From assembly GCA_934527255.1 (NCBI GenBank), contig CAKTAM010000081.1:1-8650 (forward strand): a stretch of 8,650 nt of DNA. The letters run 5' to 3'. Numbering within the stretch: the stretch's first letter is position 1; each line of letters starts with the position of its first letter. This DNA comes from an uncultured Oscillospiraceae bacterium (GTDB lineage Bacteria > Bacillota > Clostridia > Oscillospirales > Ruminococcaceae). The position numbers and the translations under genes are program-made. Under the pieces are notes generated by a model, which had not been told where the DNA came from, ran no database searches, and saw nothing but the letters and a program-made list of their open reading frames with translations. Below, one piece after another: positions 6,469 to 8,650 of the stretch.

Positions 6469-7464
6469 TCAACGCCCGTAAAGCAAAAACGATGCCATGA
6501 ACAGCAGAATGCCCAGAATCAGCATCAGCAGCCCGACAGCGTCGCGGCGGCTGACCTTCTCGTGAAAGACGACCCGCCCCAACAGCGTGGTCAGCAGCAT
6601 GATGGCTGCATTGAGCAGCGGGAACTGCACCGAGGACTGCATGCCCGGCACGGCCGCCGCACGCAGGCTGAAAATGTTGCCAAGGCCGTTCAGCGCGGTG
6701 TATGCCCCGGCAATGCCAAACACCGCCAGCAGCCCGCGCGCGCTGACCGCGGCTGCCGCATCAGCCGCTGCCGACGGCCGACGGATGCAGCCCCACAGCG
6801 CCTGTGCGCCGCGCGCCCCCCTGCGGCGGCAGCGCAGCGTCTGCCACACCAGCAGCACGCTGGCAAAGGCCAGCATCCACAGGGCGCACAGCAGCAGAAA
6901 ATCCGTACTGGCCGCGCCGTGCGGCGATTTGGCGTTGACATCCGAAAACACGCTGACGAACCCGTTGCCGAAAAACACCACCATGCACAGCAGCAGGAAC
7001 AGCCGTCGGCTGCCGCGGCCCGTTTTTTCCTGCACAGGCTGCGGCGCCAGCGCGCCGGGCAGGCAGGAGGTCACGATCAGGGCGAAGCCCAGATAATCCA
7101 GCCAGGTGGGGGCCGCATGGGTAAACAGCAGCCCGTAGACGAACGGCACCGCCTGCCCGCCGATCATGGTATACAGCGTGACCGTCACCAGCTTGCCCAT
7201 GGAGACCGCCCAGATGGAGGCCACCGTGCAGCAGATGCTGCTGAGCGCATAGGCCAGCGCATACCCCGCCGCCTGCGGCGTTGCCGTCAGCGCAAAGCGG
7301 TTGACGGGGAAAAAGATCAGCAGCATCCAGATGCCCTGCAGCTCCACCATCCACAGGTTCGCCTGCAGGCTTCCGTCCGTCCGGCACTGATACAGCTTGG
7401 AAAACACGAACTGGCAGGCGAAAAAAGCCGCCGCCACCAAGATCCATAAATAGGCTGCCGCCAT
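6469..7464 (-). CDS. DMT superfamily (EamA-type) transporter, ten predicted helices
   Basis: A 331-residue integral membrane protein with hydrophobic segments near 4-22, 36-52, 66-86, 92-112, 121-140, 153-173, 187-208, 243-265, 280-297 and 307-327. This is the 5+5 layout of drug/metabolite transporters. Both repeats show the family pattern: a GK-x-V-x-V-x-L stretch at 90-97 in the first, and a polar SSVQFPLLNAAIMLL helix followed by GRVVFHEKVSRRDAVG (296-311) in the second. An Arg- and Ala-rich loop at about 209-242 separates helices 7 and 8 and is probably cytoplasmic by the positive-inside rule. DMT proteins carry sugars, amino acids, nucleotide sugars or metabolites. The L-rhamnose symporter RhaT belongs to the same superfamily, but I see no close RhaT resemblance here. 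As first gene of an operon with two glycoside hydrolases, it may import the sugar ligand or export a product; direction and cargo are inference. The ATG is supported by AAGGGGG 6 bases upstream. Confidence 0.87.
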   Translation of the reverse strand: MAAAYLWILVAAAFFACQFVFSKLYQCRTDGSLQANLWMVELQGIWMLLIFFPVNRFALTATPQAAGYALAYALSSICCTVASIWAVSMGKLVTVTLYTMIGGQAVPFVYGLLFTHAAPTWLDYLGFALIVTSCLPGALAPQPVQEKTGRGSRRLFLLLCMVVFFGNGFVSVFSDVNAKSPHGAASTDFLLLCALWMLAFASVLLVWQTLRCRRRGARGAQALWGCIRRPSAAADAAAAVSARGLLAVFGIAGAYTALNGLGNIFSLRAAAVPGMQSSVQFPLLNAAIMLLTTLLGRVVFHEKVSRRDAVGLLMLILGILLFMASFLLYGR

Positions 7465-7470
7465 AAAGAA

Positions 7471-7477
7471 CCCCCTT
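7471..7477 (-). promoter_or_regulatory. Ribosome binding site of the transporter gene
   Basis: AAGGGGG on the minus strand, 6 bases before the ATG at 7462-7464. It is G-rich and less canonical than the AAAGGAG of the next gene, but it is the only candidate and agrees with where the hydrophobic N-terminus begins. Confidence 0.6.
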
Positions 7478-7493
7478 GTTTTTGTTTGCTTCT

Positions 7494-7522
7494 AGCATAA
7501 AGCCTGCGCGTGTTTCCGGCAA
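7494..7522 (-). promoter_or_regulatory. Candidate sigma-A promoter for the transporter/beta-helix/GH106-like operon
   Basis: On the minus strand TTGCCG (7517-7522) and TATGCT (7494-7499) are separated by exactly 17 bases. Each matches 4 of 6 positions of the vegetative consensus. The predicted transcript would start near 7487, leaving a leader of about 23 bases. The site lies downstream of the GH78 terminator, where an independent promoter is expected. No obvious catabolite (cre) box or regulator palindrome overlaps it. Confidence 0.5.
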
Positions 7523-7572
7523 TGTGCAGAATAGCCAAAGAACGGAGCGGTTTTTTGTCCATTTTGCCGCAC

Positions 7573-7616
7573 AAAAAAGCGGCCGTCCCTCCTGCCGAAG
7601 AGGCGGCCGCCGTTTT
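7573..7616 (-). terminator. Rho-independent terminator of the GH78 gene
   Basis: A 7-bp stem, GCGGCCG (7579-7585) with CGGCCGC (7604-7610), has extra inner pairing (CTCC/GGAG-type) around the loop. On the minus strand it is followed by six U (A run at 7573-7578). The plus-strand side also has a short T4 (7613-7616), so weak bidirectional activity is possible. It begins about 42 bp after the GH78 stop and separates that transcript from the transporter operon. Confidence 0.88.
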
Positions 7617-7622
7617 GATTTG

Positions 7623-7654
7623 TTTGGCTATGGGCGGGAAACGCCCCGGCCAAA
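7623..7654 (-). other. Hairpin in the GH78 3' untranslated region
   Basis: TTTGG (7623-7627) pairs with CCAAA (7650-7654). Inside it GGGCG (7632-7636) pairs with CGCCC (7642-7646) across a small internal loop, with a 5-base apical loop. It starts 3 bases after the GH78 stop and precedes the terminator hairpin. It has no U-run of its own, so it may protect the 3' end or stall ribosome-free polymerase; the role is a guess. Confidence 0.5.
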
Positions 7655-7657
7655 GCC

Positions 7658-8650
7658 TTATTCCTGCAGTGCCCAGTGGTACTGATGCGAACCGCTGCCG
7701 ACCGTCGCCGGGCCATCCGGCAGCCAGACGGTGCCATGCATGCCAAACGGCAGGTGCACATACAGGTGCAGCTGCCCGTACCGCTTGACCCAGCGCACCC
7801 CCACATCGCCGTGCACAGTATCCACCACAGCCTGCGCCGAAAGCAGCCCCTGCGGGTAGCACGGGCGAATTTCCACCTCGTCAAAGCCCTCGGCCGTGGG
7901 ACGAATGCCGCACAGCCAGCGGTAGAACCAGGCATCCACCGCACCGTACATCGGGTGATTGTGCGAGTTCATATCCGGGTTCTTTTTCAACTCAAAGCGC
8001 TCCCACACCGTGGTGGCTTCGTTCTGGATCATATAGCCGAACGACGGGTACTGCGTGGAATTGAGCAGCTGCCAGACATCCTCCAGATAGCCGTATTTTG
8101 CCAGCATATCCAGCATATAGCGTGTGCAGAGGTTGCCCGTGGTAAAGCGGTATTCCTTCTGCACCAGATCGTTATGCAGCTGCGCGGCCGCACGCACCGC
8201 ATCCTGCTGCGGCAGCAGCTCCAGCCAGAGGGCGAACGCCTGCGCCCCCTGCGAGCCGGTCGCCACCAGGGCAGTGTCCGGATGCCACCACTCGGCCAGA
8301 AACGCCTCCTTCACCCGCTGCGCCAGCGCCGCATATTTCTGCTCATCGGCGGCGCGGCCCAGCCGATGGGCCAGCTGCGCCAACGTGCGGCAGTTGAAAT
8401 AGCTGTAGCCGGTGGACATGAGCAGGCCGGGCGTCACAGCCGAAACCGCCGACTCGTCGCTTTGACAGGCGTAAGCCGGGGCCGCCCAGTCGCCGTAATA
8501 GCTGTACTGGACGATATAATCCTTACTTTGCGAAAGCAGAAAATCCTCCCAGGCGGCAAAGCCTTCAAAGGCCTGGGCGATCACAGCAATATTGCCGGTA
8601 TACAGCAGGGCCTGCGCGCCTGCCACCAGATAGGACGAACAGACCGGGTC
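7658..8650 (-). CDS. GH78 alpha-L-rhamnosidase, C-terminal portion (5' end outside window)
   Basis: The frame is open from the window edge to TAA (7658-7660) and gives the last 330 residues. A GTG at 8624-8626 is internal: coding similarity continues upstream, so it is not the start. This is the second part of the GH78 (alpha/alpha)6 barrel plus the C-terminal beta-sandwich. Visible motifs (numbered from the edge) are YYGDW at 51-55, TTGNLCTRYMLDMLAKYGY at 170-188, YPSFGYMIQNEATTVWERFE at 201-220, NSHNHPMYGAVDAWFYRWLCGI at 228-249, and the terminal sandwich from about 255. In GH78 the Glu of the WER motif is the general base (E841 in Bacillus BsRhaB), here E217. The general-acid segment (DERLGW region) lies before the window. 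The enzyme removes terminal alpha-L-rhamnose from plant polysaccharide fragments or glycosides. Location cannot be judged because the N-terminus is missing. A terminator separates it from the next operon, so it ends its own transcript. Confidence 0.93.
   Translation of the reverse strand, partial: DPVCSSYLVAGAQALLYTGNIAVIAQAFEGFAAWEDFLLSQSKDYIVQYSYYGDWAAPAYACQSDESAVSAVTPGLLMSTGYSYFNCRTLAQLAHRLGRAADEQKYAALAQRVKEAFLAEWWHPDTALVATGSQGAQAFALWLELLPQQDAVRAAAQLHNDLVQKEYRFTTGNLCTRYMLDMLAKYGYLEDVWQLLNSTQYPSFGYMIQNEATTVWERFELKKNPDMNSHNHPMYGAVDAWFYRWLCGIRPTAEGFDEVEIRPCYPQGLLSAQAVVDTVHGDVGVRWVKRYGQLHLYVHLPFGMHGTVWLPDGPATVGSGSHQYHWALQE

Noticed and set aside
6562..7449. Plus-strand open frame antisense to the transporter gene
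   Set aside because: It is in the same register artefact. The minus strand encodes clear transmembrane helices in EamA order, while this frame gives a Gln/His/Arg-rich sequence.
6761..7522. Minus-strand frame overlapping the transporter start, apparently with an earlier ATG
   Set aside because: It is in a different frame from the transporter, has Gly/Ala/Arg-rich low-complexity content and no suitable ribosome binding site.
7494..7657. Possible cre or repressor palindrome near the operon promoter
   Set aside because: I looked for cre-like and other inverted repeats. The only clear dyads are the GH78 3' hairpin and its terminator, neither of which overlaps the promoter hexamers.
8624..8626. 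GTG as the start of the GH78 gene
   Set aside because: The frame continues to the window edge and residues before it fit the family. A protein starting here would lack the general-acid part of the catalytic barrel.

Overview
The window looks like chromosome from a GC-rich gut Firmicute. Oscillospiraceae of the Faecalibacterium/Subdoligranulum/Gemmiger type is my inference, drawn from the base composition, AGGAG-type ribosome binding sites, tightly packed genes, U-tract hairpin terminators and protein style. No 16S gene or other taxonomic marker is present to confirm it. There are no RNA genes, insertion sequences, phage genes or CRISPR arrays.

Layout. On the plus strand, bases 1-435 hold the C-terminal part of an uncharacterised multi-pass membrane protein, cut by the window edge. 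It converges on a long minus-strand carbohydrate-utilisation locus. A bidirectional terminator (453-502) and a second hairpin (653-675) separate the two. Read in the direction of transcription (right to left), the locus holds: the C-terminal two-thirds or less of a GH78 alpha-L-rhamnosidase (7658-8650, start outside the window); its terminator (7573-7616); a candidate promoter (7494-7522); a ten-helix DMT/EamA-family transporter (6469-7464); a 1102-residue multidomain protein with a GH28/pectate-lyase-like beta-helix (3125-6433); and an 817-residue GH106-like glycoside hydrolase (675-3128). The last three genes are spaced by 35 bp and a 4-bp ATGA overlap, so they probably form one operon.

How the parts fit. 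GH78 and GH106 are both known alpha-L-rhamnosidase families, and GH28 enzymes act on galacturonate linkages. The simplest reading is an intracellular pathway for rhamnose- and galacturonate-containing oligosaccharides (fragments of rhamnogalacturonan I or II, or rhamnosylated plant glycosides). Neither enzyme with a visible N-terminus has a signal peptide, so the substrate would have to enter the cell before cleavage. The DMT transporter in the operon is the only transport candidate visible. Its direction and cargo cannot be read from sequence. The most distinctive element is the four-part beta-helix protein with an altered GH28 active site, translationally coupled to a compact, divergent GH106-like partner.
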